A stretch of 64,000 bases of DNA from JBFJKD01 sp038106145 (GTDB lineage: Bacteria; Pseudomonadota; Gammaproteobacteria; Pseudomonadales; Porticoccaceae): assembly GCA_038106145.1 (NCBI GenBank), contig JAYODD010000003.1, forward strand, positions 124,001-188,000, in the 5' to 3' direction. A model generated the notes under the pieces. It saw only the letters and a program-made list of their open reading frames with translations. It ran no database searches and had not been told where the DNA came from. How positions within the stretch are numbered: the first letter of the stretch is position 1; each line of letters starts with the position of its first letter. The translations under genes and the position numbers were made by a program. Positions 35,101 to 45,448 of the stretch are shown here, one piece after another.

Positions 35101-37539
35101 ATGAAAACAGGCGCGGGAAAATCCAGGATCGGCTTACCAATATTCCTCCTGGTGTCGGCATTAACGGTCCTGGTGATTTACCTGGGTTACAACTTGTTTA
35201 CCCTCGTCCGCGACGGCGAAAAGGATCGGGTCGGCGTCCAGCTGGTGTCCGACATGCGCGCCCTGTCCTATCGCCTGTCCGGTCTGGCGCGCGAGGCCAG
35301 TAGTGGCCAGGAGTCCGCTTTCGCCGAACTGGATCAGGTCACACAACAGATGCAGACCCATTGGGACCAATTGCGCAACAACTACGGCGAGGAATTGAGT
35401 ACGAGCCAATTGGCCCGCTTCAATACGGCGTGGGACGGCGTTCAGCGCAACGCGCAAACGATCATCGCCCAGCGGCAGGAAGTTCTGCAGTTAAATCAGG
35501 CGGCAAACTCCCTGATCGGATCGTTGCCCGAGTTGCAGAACGAGTACGGACAGCTGGTGGAAACGCTGTTGTCGCGACGGGCGCCGGCCGATCAGGTCGC
35601 GGTCGCCCAGGCGCAATCCTGGCGCGCCGAGCGCATTGCGCGCAATCTCGACAAAATGCTTGGCGGCGGCGGTGATTCCGAGGCGGTGGCCAATCAGTTC
35701 AATCGGGATGTGCAGTTGTTTGGCCGCGTGTTGCAGGGCATGAAAAAAGGAGATGCGGGGCTCGGTATCAGCCGGGTGACTGACCGCGATGCCGGCACTG
35801 GATTGGGCCGTGTCACCGAATTGTTTATTCCGGTGAAAAATGCCGCCAGCGAAATTTTCGCCGCGACCCCAGCGTTGTTCCGCGCGCGCGACGCCAGTAA
35901 TGCCATCCTGCTTGATGCGCCGCTACTGATCGAAGAGGGGAGTCGCCTGGCGGAGGTCATCAACGGGCTGTCGCGCGGTGATGCCCGACGCTTTGCCAAC
36001 GGTCAGACAGCGATCTGGGCCGGCCTTGGTTTGCTCGCTGTGCTGGCGGCTCTGGCATTAGTCTTCTTCGTATCCACGCGCCAGCGGTTACGCGAAACCG
36101 CGGCAACCAATAGCGCCAGCCAGGAGGCTATTTTACGCCTGCTCGATGAAATCGAAGGCCTTGGGGAAGGGGATCTAACCGCTGAGGTAACCGTTACTGA
36201 AGACTTCACGGGTGCCATCGCCGACGCGATTAACTACGCGATTGTGCAGCTGCGGGAACTGGTGTCGCGGATTGGCGATACGGCGGAAAATGTGCACTCG
36301 GCCGCCAATGAAACCCGTGGTATTGCGCTACAGCTATCGGAGTCGTCCGAGCACCAGGCGCAGGAAATTGCGGGGGCCTCGGCCGCCATTAATGAAATGG
36401 CCATCACCATCGATCAGGTCTCCGCGAACGCGGCCGAATCTGCCGCGGTAGCGGAGCGCTCGGTATCCATCGCCAAGAAAGGCGCCGACGTGGTGCGCAA
36501 TACCATTAAAGGTATGGATAACATTCGCGAACAAATTCAGGATACGTCCAAACGCATCAAGCGGCTCGGCGAAAGCTCCCAGGAGATCGGCGATATCGTA
36601 TCGCTGATTAATGATATTGCCGATCAGACCAACATTCTCGCGTTGAATGCGGCAATTCAGGCGTCCATGGCGGGCGATGCGGGACGCGGCTTTGCGGTGG
36701 TTGCGGACGAGGTGCAGCGCCTGGCGGAGCGTTCGGCCAATGCTACCAAGCAGATAGCGGCGTTGGTCAAGACCATTCAGACCGATACCAACGAAGCGGT
36801 ATTTTCGATGGAGCAGACCACTGCGGAAGTGGTGGCAGGTGCCAGCCTGACCCAGGACGCGGGGGTGGCGCTGGGCGAGATCGAAAGCGTTTCGGCCAAT
36901 CTGGCGGAACTGATTCAGGATATATCCACGGCCGCCCGCCATCAGTCCACTACGGCGGGTCACATCTCGAACACCATGAATGTCATTCAGGACATCACGT
37001 CGCAAACTCTGGCGGGCACGAACAACACGGCCACCTCTATTGGTGAGTTGGCAGAAGTTGCGGTGGAGTTGCGCGAATCGGTATCGGGTTTCAAACTGCC
37101 CGATGCTGGCCCCAGTGAACTTTTAAAAGTGGCGCCAGCGAAACCCGCCCAGAAAGCGCCACCCGCCGCCGCTCCCATGCGCGAAAGAGCGGTACCTGCC
37201 GCGGCCGGACCTCTGGCGATGGCGGGTGAAGTCGACGATTTTGAAGCATACGAAGGTCCCGATGCTTCTTTGGGGTCGATGGGTGCTCGGCCAGCGCCCC
37301 AGCAATATACGTCCACATTGGCGCAAAGCCGCGCTACGCTGAATGAAATGGACGATCAGGCGGATGCCGCGCTTGGCGATTTTGATGCCGCCGAAGCAAC
37401 ACTTGATCAAGAACTGGCTACACAGAGTGCCACGCCGGATTACGCGAGCGAGCTGGAAAATGAGCTGGCGGGCATTAATCTCGACGAATTCGACCTGGAT
37501 CTGGATGATCAAGCCAGCTCCGGTTCACAGCGCGGGTAA
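35101..37539 (+). CDS. pilJ: methyl-accepting chemotaxis protein PilJ
   Basis: 812-residue chemoreceptor. Transmembrane helices at about 15-35 and 303-325 flank a periplasmic PilJ-type domain; then HAMP (about 326-390) and a signalling domain whose hairpin tip reads QTNILALNAAIQASMAGDAG with EVQRLAERSANATKQI. After about residue 665 there is an Ala/Pro/Asp-rich extension of roughly 145 residues (APAKPAQKAPPAAAPM ... NLDEFDLDLDDQ) that is absent or shorter in P. aeruginosa PilJ (682 residues). Detects pilus-related signals and feeds ChpA via PilI. Confidence 0.94.
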   Translation: MKTGAGKSRIGLPIFLLVSALTVLVIYLGYNLFTLVRDGEKDRVGVQLVSDMRALSYRLSGLAREASSGQESAFAELDQVTQQMQTHWDQLRNNYGEELSTSQLARFNTAWDGVQRNAQTIIAQRQEVLQLNQAANSLIGSLPELQNEYGQLVETLLSRRAPADQVAVAQAQSWRAERIARNLDKMLGGGGDSEAVANQFNRDVQLFGRVLQGMKKGDAGLGISRVTDRDAGTGLGRVTELFIPVKNAASEIFAATPALFRARDASNAILLDAPLLIEEGSRLAEVINGLSRGDARRFANGQTAIWAGLGLLAVLAALALVFFVSTRQRLRETAATNSASQEAILRLLDEIEGLGEGDLTAEVTVTEDFTGAIADAINYAIVQLRELVSRIGDTAENVHSAANETRGIALQLSESSEHQAQEIAGASAAINEMAITIDQVSANAAESAAVAERSVSIAKKGADVVRNTIKGMDNIREQIQDTSKRIKRLGESSQEIGDIVSLINDIADQTNILALNAAIQASMAGDAGRGFAVVADEVQRLAERSANATKQIAALVKTIQTDTNEAVFSMEQTTAEVVAGASLTQDAGVALGEIESVSANLAELIQDISTAARHQSTTAGHISNTMNVIQDITSQTLAGTNNTATSIGELAEVAVELRESVSGFKLPDAGPSELLKVAPAKPAQKAPPAAAPMRERAVPAAAGPLAMAGEVDDFEAYEGPDASLGSMGARPAPQQYTSTLAQSRATLNEMDDQADAALGDFDAAEATLDQELATQSATPDYASELENELAGINLDEFDLDLDDQASSGSQRG

Positions 37540-37588
37540 GCTGATGCCAAGTCATCGCCGCACCGCCGATTCGCGTTAGGAGCGCCGG

Positions 37589-38473
37589 GTGTCCGTGTCT
37601 ACTTTTCCTAAAGCGTCCGCATGGCAACAGCGCGAGTCCGGGCCGGTACTCAGCGACCGCCAGTATCGCCTGTGGAGCGAGATGCTGGAAAATCGCACGG
37701 GTGTGCGTATCGCGGCGGAACGGGATGATTACGTGCGCGGACAGATTAGCCGACGCATGGTGGAATTGGGACTGAGTGATGCGGATACTTACTTCAGGGA
37801 AGTCCTGGAAACTGTTGCCGGCACCGTGGAATGGGGCCTGTTGCTCGATCGCTTACTGGTTAAGGAAACCCGCTTTTTTCGGCATCGCGCGTCCCACGAC
37901 TACGTTCGTGATCGCTTGATCAAACAGCTGAAACGACAGACATTGGATGGCCCTTTCAATATTTGGAGCGTGGGTTGCTCCACCGGGGAGGAAACCTACT
38001 CGCTGGCAATTACCGCCTTTGAGGGCTTCCGTCAGGCCCGGCGCAAACCGGTGTTCGGCGTAATCGGTACCGACATCAGCCGCGGCGCCATCGCCTTTGC
38101 GCGCAATGCAACTTTTTTGAAATCCCGCCTCGGCGGCATCAGCGACAGTGAATTGCGTACCTATTTTGAGCCCGTCGACAACCGTCAGGTGCGAGTCAAA
38201 AATGCGGTGACGCAAAAAGTCTGTTTTATTATCGACAATATGCTGGACGAGAACGACGCGGCGTTCGCGGAAGAAATGGATGTGGTCTTTTGCCAGAACG
38301 TATTGATTTATTTTAAACGCTGGCGCCGCCGGGACATCGTCAATCGCCTGGTCAAAAGGCTGAAACCGAATGGTTGCCTGGTGGTGGGCCCCGGTGAGTT
38401 GTCAGACTGGCACCCCAAAAACCTGAAACGGGACGAGGCTCCCGGCGTTCAGGCCTATGTCCGTGTTGATTAG
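37589..38473 (+). CDS. pilK: CheR-type methyltransferase PilK
   Basis: 294-residue SAM-dependent protein-glutamate methyltransferase that modifies PilJ. N-terminal CheR helical domain (TGVRIAAERDDYVRGQISRR), then SAM motif WSVGCSTGEETYSLA, GTDISRGAIAFARNA, and MDVVFCQNVLIYFKRWRR. GTG start 15 bases after a short spacer. Part of pilGHIJK-chpABC. Confidence 0.93.
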   Translation: MSVSTFPKASAWQQRESGPVLSDRQYRLWSEMLENRTGVRIAAERDDYVRGQISRRMVELGLSDADTYFREVLETVAGTVEWGLLLDRLLVKETRFFRHRASHDYVRDRLIKQLKRQTLDGPFNIWSVGCSTGEETYSLAITAFEGFRQARRKPVFGVIGTDISRGAIAFARNATFLKSRLGGISDSELRTYFEPVDNRQVRVKNAVTQKVCFIIDNMLDENDAAFAEEMDVVFCQNVLIYFKRWRRRDIVNRLVKRLKPNGCLVVGPGELSDWHPKNLKRDEAPGVQAYVRVD

Positions 38474-38489
38474 GCGCACGGGGTGAACA

Positions 38490-41400
38490 ATGGACAGTAA
38501 CCAGAATTTGCGTGGACTCGAGTGGCTGATCGATGAGGTCGAGGCCAGCCTGACGCAGGCTTACGATGCCCTTGAGACTTACCTCAACGATCCCACTGAC
38601 CAGCCACAGCTCAGATTTTGTCTGGGGCATATTCATCAGGTTTACGGGTCGTTGAAGATCGCCGAGTGTCATGGCGGGGTCCTGCTGGTGGAGGAAATGG
38701 AAGGCCTCGTCGACGCGCTGATGAAAGGCTCGGTAAATAACGTGACCGAAGCCTGTGATGTGCTGGTGCAGGCTATTCTCAAAGTGCCGGCCTATCTGCA
38801 CAACATTATCGCCCGGCGCCACGATGAGCCGGCCACCCTGTTGTCCCTGCTGAACGACTTGCGCGCGGTACGCGGGGAACCCCTGGTTACGGAGACATCT
38901 CTGTTCGCGCCGGACATGGCCATTTTGGCGGATAAGCCAAACCGGGCGCGGGTGAATATTGCCAACCATCAGGCATTGCTGGAACTGGCCAAGAAGTTGC
39001 GACAGATGTTTCAGTACGCCCTGCTGGGAATATTGAAGGGCATTGACGCCGAAAAAAATGTCGTCAACCTGGATAAAGTATTTGCGCGTATGAAGGAATT
39101 GTGCCGAGGTTCGCGGCGCGAAAAATTGTGGCAGGTTTCCGGCGCTGTGGCGGAGGGTATCGCCAGTAATAGTATCGAAGTGGGCATCGCAGTGCGGGTG
39201 CTATTGCGGGATCTGGATAAAGAATTACGGGCGCTGGCACAGTCTGGACTGGTGGCTCTGGAAGCGCCGTATCCGGAACGGCTGCTCAAAAATTTGCTGT
39301 ATTACGCCTGCGTGGCAACCGCTGAAACTCCTCGAATCAAAATAGTGCGCGATGAATTCAAACTACATCTGGCGCTGCCAGAGGGCGCCCTGGAGTATAC
39401 CAAGGGCGGCCTGATGCCGAGCTACGACCGCGGCGTAGTAGAAGCAATAGCGACGGCGTTAGCCGAGGAGATTGGGGCGGCCAAGGATTTGATCGATCGC
39501 TACATCGCCGAGGGCGATGGGGCAGTAGATATTCTGCAACAGGTCCAGCCGATTCTAAAACGCATCGCCGACACGCTGGCTATGGTGGGACAATCCAAAC
39601 TTCGCCAGGGAATTATCGAGACACAGGAAAAGCTTAAGAAATTTTGTGCCGTGCCCGACCAGGCAGACGACGAAGCCCTGATGCCGGTTGCCTCGCGACT
39701 GGTGGATATCGAGGCATCCTTGTTGGCCTGGGCGCGGGACTATCGCCGTGGCGATTCCACATCCGCGTTGGCGGCCGATGCGGCCCAGGCGCTGGACGGC
39801 GCGCAGCACTCCCTGTTGCGGGAGGTGCGCAACAGCCTCGAGAAAGTAAAAGAAGCCATCGTCGGTTATATCTCTTCCCAGTGGGATAAGACTTTCCTGC
39901 AGGACACACCAACCACCATGGGCGAAATATACGGGGCCCTGTCGGTGGTGGGGTTGGATCGTCCAGCCAGCGTCGTCAAGGGCTGTGGGGACTATATCCG
40001 GCTGGCTCTGCTTCCCCAGGAAAAAGCGCCCGAATGGGGTCGTCTGGATGCGCTTGCCGACGCCATCACCAGCATTGAATTCTATCTTGAATCCCTGGAA
40101 GCGGGTGAAGCCGAAAAAGAACCCGGGATCCTGACGGTCGCGGAAAAAGCGCTGGCGGAACTTGGAGATATTCACAAGCCGGCCCCCGTACCCGAGTTGG
40201 AACTGGTGGCGGGGCGGGATCTCGCGCCCACCGTGGTGGACGCCAGTGAGGATGTTGCTACTGCGGAGTTACCAGCGGAACCCGGCTCGGAACCGATTGA
40301 ACTGACCGGGCCTGCTCTCGCGGAGGGTGTTGCCGAGACGCCGTTGGTCGCAACCGCCACCGGGTCTACACAGCCAGAGGGCTCGGGCAAGGGTGCCGAC
40401 GGATCGGCGAAGGATCAGATCGAGGAAGAGGTTGACCCCGAAATTCGCGGGATATTTATCGAAGAAGCGCGCGAGGTGCTGGCTGCCATTGATGACCGTT
40501 ATCCGCAGTGGGCGGAGGACAATGTAAAAGCCGCTTTGGTGGAAATTCGTCGTGGGTTTCACACCCTCAAGGGCAGCGGGCGGATGGTGCAGGCCGCGGC
40601 TATCGGCGATCTCGCCTGGGCCATTGAAAATATGCTGAATCGGGTTCTCGACGAGCGACTGCAAGCTACCGGCGAGGTGTACCAAACGGTTGCCAGAACC
40701 CTGCAAATTCTGCCCGCGATGATCGACAGCTACGAACAGGGTTTACCCTGGGAAGACCCGGAAGTACTGGTTGAACTGATCGACGCCGCGCAGGCATTGG
40801 TCGCGGGCGGGGATAAGAAGCCCGGCGTTGAATCGCTGGATGGCGCAAGTTCAATTACCCCTGGAGAGACAGAATCGCTTGCGGAGACGGCGCCAGCCCC
40901 GGTGGATATTGCACCTGATAACGAAATAGCCGTAACCGAGCAGTCGGTAGATTCCTCGTCTGCCGGCGAGTCGCCGGAAGTGGTGGCGTCAATAGACGAA
41001 TCGGCGGCGTCTGAACCGGATTTGGCCGCGCAAGTGTCGGCGGCAGCGGATGAGCCGAGTGGCCGCGCCGAGGATACCAGCTCTCTCGCCGGTGCAGCGG
41101 ACTTCGCCACAGAGACAGAAGTTGATATCGCCGACGCCGATGTGGCGACCGGCTCCCTGGACGCTGTAGCGGATAAGTCTGTTTTATCCGAGCCCGACAC
41201 GACCGGGACCGCACAGGGGACGACCGAGGAAACTGCCGTTCACGGCCCGATCGAGGGCGTGGAGATCGCTGCGCTGACCGACACATCGCCATCAGTTTCC
41301 GAGGATGTGTCGGAGGCGGAAAATGCCGAGGCAACTGGTGAGGTAGCAGATGTTCAGGTTGAAACGCAGATAACGGAAGTTGAACCAGAGGGAGGAACTG

Positions 41401-43109
41401 CCGACGCGGGATCTGTTGGCGCGCCGGTTCTATCGGCGGACGTCGGCGCCCCTGAGGATAGCATCGAGTATGCAACGGCAGCCACGAGTCCTGACGCACA
41501 GGAGGAGGATGGCGTAGCTCTGGCGTATACCGCCGGAGTAGATGACCGTGAAACCGCTACCGCCGAGCCAGACGGTGAGTTTGCGTTGGGCAACTACGCG
41601 GGTGCGGTTGGGGACGCCGAAACAGAGTACGGCAATCAGGACGTGCGGTCTGTGCACATCGACGCCGACAGCGTCCCGTCACAAGATGATGTGGTCACCT
41701 CCGGCGAACCTCCCCAGCCGAAGGCAGAGGTCGCCGAGGAATCACTCCACCAGATTTTCGCCAGTGAGGCGGAAGGTTATCTTCAGGCAGTTGCCGATTA
41801 CCTGATCGCAGCTCGCGACGCGGCACCGATCTATGCGCCACCGGCAGCGGTGTTGCAACAGGCGCTGCACACCCTCAAGGGCAGTGCGTCGATGGCGGAG
41901 ATGATCCACATTGGCGAACTTGTGACCCCCTTGGAGCGCTTGACCAGGGACATGTTCAATTTCAAAAAGCCCGTGGATAACGAAACCCTGCAATTGCTGG
42001 AAGACGTGGAAGACGCGTTGCGTTGGGCGATTGAAAACCTGCGGGCAGGGGGTGGTGGCGAAATTGTCGGTGTGGATCGGCTGGTGGGCCGAGTCGAATC
42101 GCAGCGGGAACGATTATTTGGCGGGCCGCAACCCACGGACGCCGGCAAACCGAAGGTGGATCCGGGGTTGTTAAATGCCTTGATGACGGATGGCCTGCAA
42201 AAAGTGATCGATGCCGATGTGGCCCTGTCCGCATGGCAGGAATCGCCGGCGCGGCGGGACGAATTGCTGACTGGGATGGCCGAAGAGCTACTTGAATTGG
42301 CGGCGGCGGCGGAGCGGGCGGGTATTGCGCCGTTGGTCCGCGTGGGTCGTGGCCTTGCGGCTGCCTACGGCAATATCATTGCCCGCGCGCTGGACCCGGA
42401 TTCGGAGATGCTCAATGCGCTGAATCAGGGACAGAATATTTTGCTGGACATTATGGACCGTGTTGCAGCTGATCAGGACGTGTTCGATGCTTCCGAGATG
42501 CTGCACAGCCGGTTGCAGGCGATTGCAAACATAGCCCCAGCGCGTCCCCTCGAGGAGGTAGCCGGTGCGCCGCAGGCGGTAGAAGACGCCATCTCGGATC
42601 GCCACCTGGAGCCGGTTAGTGCCGCCAGTTTGTTGATGGCGGAGCTCGCCGAACGGGAAGCCGCCCGCGAAGCGCTGCACCAGCGTGCAAGTGATAATCG
42701 CGAGTTGGAGGAAACGGATGAATTCGCGGCACCGAAGCAGGAAGCACTGGAGACAGCGGGAAGAGAAGACAGTGACGTTGCCGAGTCTGAAGAGGCGGTG
42801 CAGATACAATCCCGTGAATCTGAGCAACAGTCGCCATCAGGCGTGGAGGAGATATCCTCAGTAGAGGCGACACCTTCGGCACCGGTGCCGGCAGCACCAC
42901 GCGAGCCGGACCTGGAGGTCGAGGCCGACCTGGATAAAGAAATTATCGATATTTTTCTCGAGGAGGCCGACGAGTTACTGGAAGAAATTGATCAGGCCAT
43001 CCACCTCTGGCAGGAAAATACCGGTGATCGCGCCCAGGTTGATACCCTGAAACGGGCGCTGCACACCTTCAAAGGTGGTGCGCGTGTTGCCGGGCCTTGG
43101 CGACATTAG
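38490..43109 (+). CDS. chpA: ChpA chemosensory histidine kinase, N-terminal part (frameshifted)
   Basis: First 1539 codons of ChpA, the multi-Hpt CheA of the Pil-Chp system. An N-terminal FimS-like/Hpt-like domain (HIHQVYGSLKI near residue 50) lacks the usual HxxKG. True Hpt motifs are FHTLKGSGRM (about 690), LHTLKGSASM (about 1126) and LHTFKGGARVAG (about 1523). Between them lie long Ala/Glu/Asp/Thr low-complexity linkers (about 780-1080). The frame is lost directly after the last Hpt motif, and the remainder is read from 43075 in another frame. The intact protein would be about 2320 residues, comparable with 2472 in P. aeruginosa. Confidence 0.92.
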   Translation: MDSNQNLRGLEWLIDEVEASLTQAYDALETYLNDPTDQPQLRFCLGHIHQVYGSLKIAECHGGVLLVEEMEGLVDALMKGSVNNVTEACDVLVQAILKVPAYLHNIIARRHDEPATLLSLLNDLRAVRGEPLVTETSLFAPDMAILADKPNRARVNIANHQALLELAKKLRQMFQYALLGILKGIDAEKNVVNLDKVFARMKELCRGSRREKLWQVSGAVAEGIASNSIEVGIAVRVLLRDLDKELRALAQSGLVALEAPYPERLLKNLLYYACVATAETPRIKIVRDEFKLHLALPEGALEYTKGGLMPSYDRGVVEAIATALAEEIGAAKDLIDRYIAEGDGAVDILQQVQPILKRIADTLAMVGQSKLRQGIIETQEKLKKFCAVPDQADDEALMPVASRLVDIEASLLAWARDYRRGDSTSALAADAAQALDGAQHSLLREVRNSLEKVKEAIVGYISSQWDKTFLQDTPTTMGEIYGALSVVGLDRPASVVKGCGDYIRLALLPQEKAPEWGRLDALADAITSIEFYLESLEAGEAEKEPGILTVAEKALAELGDIHKPAPVPELELVAGRDLAPTVVDASEDVATAELPAEPGSEPIELTGPALAEGVAETPLVATATGSTQPEGSGKGADGSAKDQIEEEVDPEIRGIFIEEAREVLAAIDDRYPQWAEDNVKAALVEIRRGFHTLKGSGRMVQAAAIGDLAWAIENMLNRVLDERLQATGEVYQTVARTLQILPAMIDSYEQGLPWEDPEVLVELIDAAQALVAGGDKKPGVESLDGASSITPGETESLAETAPAPVDIAPDNEIAVTEQSVDSSSAGESPEVVASIDESAASEPDLAAQVSAAADEPSGRAEDTSSLAGAADFATETEVDIADADVATGSLDAVADKSVLSEPDTTGTAQGTTEETAVHGPIEGVEIAALTDTSPSVSEDVSEAENAEATGEVADVQVETQITEVEPEGGTADAGSVGAPVLSADVGAPEDSIEYATAATSPDAQEEDGVALAYTAGVDDRETATAEPDGEFALGNYAGAVGDAETEYGNQDVRSVHIDADSVPSQDDVVTSGEPPQPKAEVAEESLHQIFASEAEGYLQAVADYLIAARDAAPIYAPPAAVLQQALHTLKGSASMAEMIHIGELVTPLERLTRDMFNFKKPVDNETLQLLEDVEDALRWAIENLRAGGGGEIVGVDRLVGRVESQRERLFGGPQPTDAGKPKVDPGLLNALMTDGLQKVIDADVALSAWQESPARRDELLTGMAEELLELAAAAERAGIAPLVRVGRGLAAAYGNIIARALDPDSEMLNALNQGQNILLDIMDRVAADQDVFDASEMLHSRLQAIANIAPARPLEEVAGAPQAVEDAISDRHLEPVSAASLLMAELAEREAAREALHQRASDNRELEETDEFAAPKQEALETAGREDSDVAESEEAVQIQSRESEQQSPSGVEEISSVEATPSAPVPAAPREPDLEVEADLDKEIIDIFLEEADELLEEIDQAIHLWQENTGDRAQVDTLKRALHTFKGGARVAGPWRH

Positions 43110-45444
43110 CCACGATTTTGAAACGCGAATTATCGAGTCGGAAAGCAAACGGGAAGAAAAAACGCCGGAATTTTTTCACGACCTGCTGGCCCGTCACGAC
43201 AGATTGCTGTTGGTGATGGATCGGGTGCGCGCACTCTACGGGGACGATGCAATCGCGGCGAGTGCCGAGACTGCGCCGACGGCTCAGGAGCCCGCGCCCG
43301 AGCAGGCGGCGCCGCGCGAAACGGTGAATCAGCAACAGGTAACATCGCCCGTGCCGCCCAGTGCACTGCCGTCGTTGCCACCGGGATGGCCGACTGCGGA
43401 CGTGCTGCCCTTCACCGGCGGGGTATTCCCTCTGCAGGGCGCGCCGTCGCAGGAGCGTCCCCCCGCTGCCGCGCGCGGGAGTAAACCACAGCGCCCCGAG
43501 CCTCAGGAAATGATAAAAATCGCAGCGCCGGTGCTGGACGAACTGGTCAACCTGGCGGGGGAAACCAGTATTGCTCGCGGCCGGGTCGAGCAGCAGGTGA
43601 GCGAGTTTGGTTTTTCACTCGATGAGATGGAAGGCACCATTCAGCGGTTGCAGGATCAGGTGCGGCGGTTGGGGATAGAAACCGAAGCCCAGGTCATGTT
43701 TCGCCGCGATCAAATCGAAGCGTCGGCGCATATCGCTGATTTCGATCCTCTGGAAATGGATCGCTACTCCCAGTTGCAACAGTTGTCCCGGGCGCTACAG
43801 GAGTCCGCTTCGGATTTACAGGATTTGAAGGGCACGCTGCTCGACAAGTCGCGGGATGCCGAGGCGCTGCTATTACAACAGTCGCGGATCAACACAGACT
43901 TGCAGGAAAGTCTGATGCGCACGCGGATGGTGCCGTTTTCGCGCCTGGTGCCCAGATTGCGGCGCATTGTGCGCCAGGTGGGGAACGAGCTCGACAAACC
44001 GGTCCAGCTACAACTCGACAACGTCGAAGGCGAAATGGACCGCACGGTGCTGGAAAAAATTATCGCGCCCCTGGAGCACATGATCCGCAATGCCATTGAT
44101 CACGGCATAGAAGCGGCGGATGATCGCGAGAACAAGGGTAAGCCACGCGAGGGTAATATTGCGTTGACTTTCGCACGCGAGGGCGGTGATATTGTGTTGC
44201 GCCTGGCCGACGATGGACGGGGCCTCGATATCAAGGCGATTCGCGAACAGGCGCTTGCGCGCCAGCTGTTGCTTCCGGAAGCTCAGATCAGCGATCAGGA
44301 AATCATGCAGTTTATTTTTCAGCCGGGCTTTTCCACGTCGCGCAAAGTTACCCAGGTGTCGGGACGCGGCGTGGGCATGGATGTGGTTAGTAGCCAGGTG
44401 CGTCAGTTGGGCGGCACTATCACGATTCACTCGCAACCGGACATTGGCACCGAGTTCGTCATACGCCTGCCGTTCACGGTGTCCGTCAATCGGGCGTTGA
44501 TGATCCGCAACAGTGACGACCTCTATGCCTTACCTCTGAACACCATCAACGGCGTAGTGAAAATCGATGTGCAGGAACTGGCGCATTATTACCAGGACCC
44601 GAATGCCCGGTTCAAATACGCGCGCACGGATTACAAAATCTGTTACCTGGGAACCCTTCTGAACAGTCAGGCCAGGCCGCCGCTGGATACCATCACCGAA
44701 GCGGTGCCGCTGGTGCTGGTCCATAGTGATAAGCAAGCCTACGCGGTGCATGTCGGCAGTCTTGAAGGCAGCCAGGAAATTGTTGTGAAAAGCCTGGGTA
44801 TTCAGTTTGGCGACGTCATGGGACTGTCCGGTGTGACGGTGCTCGGCGACGGTCGCGTGGTGGTGATTCTCGACCTGTTAACACTGCTGCGCGCACAGGA
44901 GTCGGTACCGGTGCTGACCCAGCGCTACGGCGCCGAGGAACTCGCGGAAACGGTTGACGAGCAACCGTCACGGCTGCCGGATGGCGCTTCGGTAGCGGCC
45001 CCGTCGGCGGGCGCCGATGCGGCTTCCGTTACACCGCCAGCGGAAGCGGGCACGGATAGTCGAATTAAAACCGTGATGGTGGTTGACGATTCGGTCACAG
45101 TGCGCAAAGTCACCGGCCGTTTTCTGGAACGCGAAGGTTTTCACGTGGTAACCGCCAAAGATGGCGTCGATGCGATGCGCCTGTTGCAGGATACAGTGCC
45201 CGATCTGATGCTGCTCGACATCGAAATGCCTCGCATGGACGGTTTCGAGGTGGCGCGCCTGGTGCGGTCGTCGTCGCGACTCAAACATCTGCCAATTATT
45301 ATGATTACCTCGCGCACCGGCGAAAAACATCGGGAAAGAGCGCTGGCTACCGGGGTTAACAAATACCTGGGTAAACCCTATCAGGAAGAGGTGTTGCTTA
45401 AAGAAGTGAACGAGTTATTGCGTGCACAGCAGGTTGTAGGCTAG
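43075..45444 (+). CDS. chpA: ChpA kinase core, CheW-like and receiver domains (frameshifted 3' part)
   Basis: Continuation of ChpA in the next frame, from GLGDISHDFETRIIESES. Domains in order: end of the last Hpt, Pro/Ala linker, dimerisation/P3 (IKIAAPVLDELVNLAGETS), CheA ATPase with MRTRMVPFSRLVPRL, N box MIRNAIDHGIE, G1 LADDGRGLD, G2 GRGVGMDVVSSQVRQLGG, CheW-like P5, and a C-terminal receiver (VVDDSVTVRK; phospho-Asp codon at 45217 in LLLDIEMPRMDGFE; Lys in YLGKPY). No ribosome site precedes 43075, so this is not an independent gene. chpB starts 4 bases after its stop. Confidence 0.92.
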   Translation: MVRVLPGLGDISHDFETRIIESESKREEKTPEFFHDLLARHDRLLLVMDRVRALYGDDAIAASAETAPTAQEPAPEQAAPRETVNQQQVTSPVPPSALPSLPPGWPTADVLPFTGGVFPLQGAPSQERPPAAARGSKPQRPEPQEMIKIAAPVLDELVNLAGETSIARGRVEQQVSEFGFSLDEMEGTIQRLQDQVRRLGIETEAQVMFRRDQIEASAHIADFDPLEMDRYSQLQQLSRALQESASDLQDLKGTLLDKSRDAEALLLQQSRINTDLQESLMRTRMVPFSRLVPRLRRIVRQVGNELDKPVQLQLDNVEGEMDRTVLEKIIAPLEHMIRNAIDHGIEAADDRENKGKPREGNIALTFAREGGDIVLRLADDGRGLDIKAIREQALARQLLLPEAQISDQEIMQFIFQPGFSTSRKVTQVSGRGVGMDVVSSQVRQLGGTITIHSQPDIGTEFVIRLPFTVSVNRALMIRNSDDLYALPLNTINGVVKIDVQELAHYYQDPNARFKYARTDYKICYLGTLLNSQARPPLDTITEAVPLVLVHSDKQAYAVHVGSLEGSQEIVVKSLGIQFGDVMGLSGVTVLGDGRVVVILDLLTLLRAQESVPVLTQRYGAEELAETVDEQPSRLPDGASVAAPSAGADAASVTPPAEAGTDSRIKTVMVVDDSVTVRKVTGRFLEREGFHVVTAKDGVDAMRLLQDTVPDLMLLDIEMPRMDGFEVARLVRSSSRLKHLPIIMITSRTGEKHRERALATGVNKYLGKPYQEEVLLKEVNELLRAQQVVG

Positions 45445-45448
45445 GGGT

